Source: Thermoplasmata archaeon
GTDB lineage: Archaea; Thermoplasmatota; E2; DHVEG-1; B18-G2
Direction: 5' to 3'
DNA: 13,607 nt
Assembly: GCA_021161685.1 (NCBI GenBank)
Contig: JAGHAD010000149.1
Coordinates: 1-13,607, forward strand
Shown here: positions 13,130 through 13,607 of the stretch, in pieces
Position numbering within the stretch: the first letter of the stretch is position 1
How the letters are laid out: each line of letters starts with the position of its first letter
Made by a program: the position numbers and the translations under genes
The notes under the pieces: generated by a model
The model's input: only the letters and a program-made list of their open reading frames with translations
Told to the model about the DNA's origin: nothing
Database searches by the model: none

Positions 13130-13607
13130 TCAACAGATGGAACAGTTGGGTTTGTTTTCACTACTCTCTTTCTCTATTTTTTCTATTCTCGATTTAGAGG
13201 ATTTGAATTTAATTGAGATGATATGATTTCGATTGACTAAGATCCCTCCATAGTCACTTGGCGGTCCCGGTATTATCCTTATAAAATTATTGTATCTTCC
13301 TTCCCCTAATAGCTCGATGTCCACAAGGAAGTAATTTGCTTCACACAACGATGCGAGAATAGCTACTTCTGTTGTACTTACAAACAATAGCCATACAATT
13401 AATGCCAACACGTATCCATTAAGTTTTGTAGAAAGTAAATTTACCCCAGCTATAAACACAAAGAGTAAGTCGAGAGTCCAATATTTTCTACTTGAGTAGT
13501 CTCTTCCTCCCTTTATCACTTTTAAGAGTTGATTATAGTCATACCTATTCTTTAGTTCCGATGCTATCTTGATAGATGCACAATAAAGCTGGTAAACCAT
13601 CAACAAA
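13130..13607 (-). CDS. two-helix membrane protein, 5' end outside the window
   Basis: The 3' portion of a minus-strand gene; about 158 residues are visible. An N-terminal, probably cytoplasmic helix (YQLYCASIKIASELKNRYDY) leads to two hydrophobic helices at about 43-60 (WTLDLLFVFIAGVNLLS) and 63-88 (GYVLALIVWLLFVSTTEVAI and on), then a soluble C-terminal part of about 70 residues that ends in a basic and acidic stretch and NKPNCSIC. The ATG at 13600 or TTG at 13606 could be starts, but the frame is open at the window edge, so the real start may lie beyond it. I do not recognise the family. The frame is stopped by a TGA and then continues (see the neighbouring entry), so the visible protein may be shortened by about 40 residues. 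Confidence 0.6.
   Translation of the reverse strand, partial: LLMVYQLYCASIKIASELKNRYDYNQLLKVIKGGRDYSSRKYWTLDLLFVFIAGVNLLSTKLNGYVLALIVWLLFVSTTEVAILASLCEANYFLVDIELLGEGRYNNFIRIIPGPPSDYGGILVNRNHIISIKFKSSKSRIEKIEKESSENKPNCSIC

Noticed and set aside
13130..13132. TGA as a selenocysteine codon
   Set aside because: No convincing SECIS-like structure was recognised, and selenocysteine is confined to few archaeal lineages; a nonsense mutation or sequence error is simpler. It was not excluded.

Overview
The window reads as a thermophilic euryarchaeal chromosome segment, most likely from the Archaeoglobi or a related deep methanogen/alkane-oxidiser lineage; the lineage is an inference and species is not resolved. 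The archaeal evidence is a PurP-type purine enzyme, a pyruvoyl-dependent arginine decarboxylase, TATA boxes of the TTTAAA type about 23-30 nt ahead of start codons (mostly leaderless genes), and AGA/AGG- and ATA-rich codon use. Genes are densely packed; the longest stretch without a protein gene is about 217 bp (566-782), so no gap exceeds 300 bases. No tRNA, rRNA, CRISPR array or insertion sequence was seen.

Layout. (1) 1-1438, minus strand: the first codons of an unknown gene, a small exported protein with a PepSY-like look, a hairpin-rich spacer, then a MntA/HepT (nucleotidyltransferase/HEPN) toxin-antitoxin pair. (2) 1520-5020, housekeeping metabolism in short units: TrmO (tRNA t6A37 methylation), divergent from NadE (NAD synthetase); a small zinc-ribbon protein divergent from a PurP-family ATP-grasp enzyme, the two apparently sharing one palindromic TATA element; and the arginine decarboxylase PdaD. 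(3) 5022-7727, minus: a complete pyruvate, phosphate dikinase (PpdK), ending one base from the end of pdaD. (4) 7818-13010, plus: a possible envelope/sensing cluster with an exported gingipain-type (C25) cysteine peptidase, a three-PAS cytoplasmic protein with a cysteine-rich first PAS, a seven-helix membrane PAS histidine kinase translationally coupled to it, and an HsmA-like membrane protein. (5) 13007-13607, minus: the 3' part of a two-helix membrane protein whose reading frame is interrupted by a TGA and then continues for 40 further codons to a TAG that overlaps the end of the convergent HsmA-like gene.

How they work together: most genes are unrelated housekeeping functions with their own promoters. 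The exceptions are the mntA-hepT operon (4-nt overlap) and the PAS/kinase pair (3-nt gap with a strong Shine-Dalgarno), which should be a sensory complex whose response regulator is outside the window. The most unusual observations are the interrupted last gene, a possible decayed relative of its tail in the 566-782 spacer, the shared bidirectional promoter, and the altered nucleotide-binding loop of the PurP homologue.
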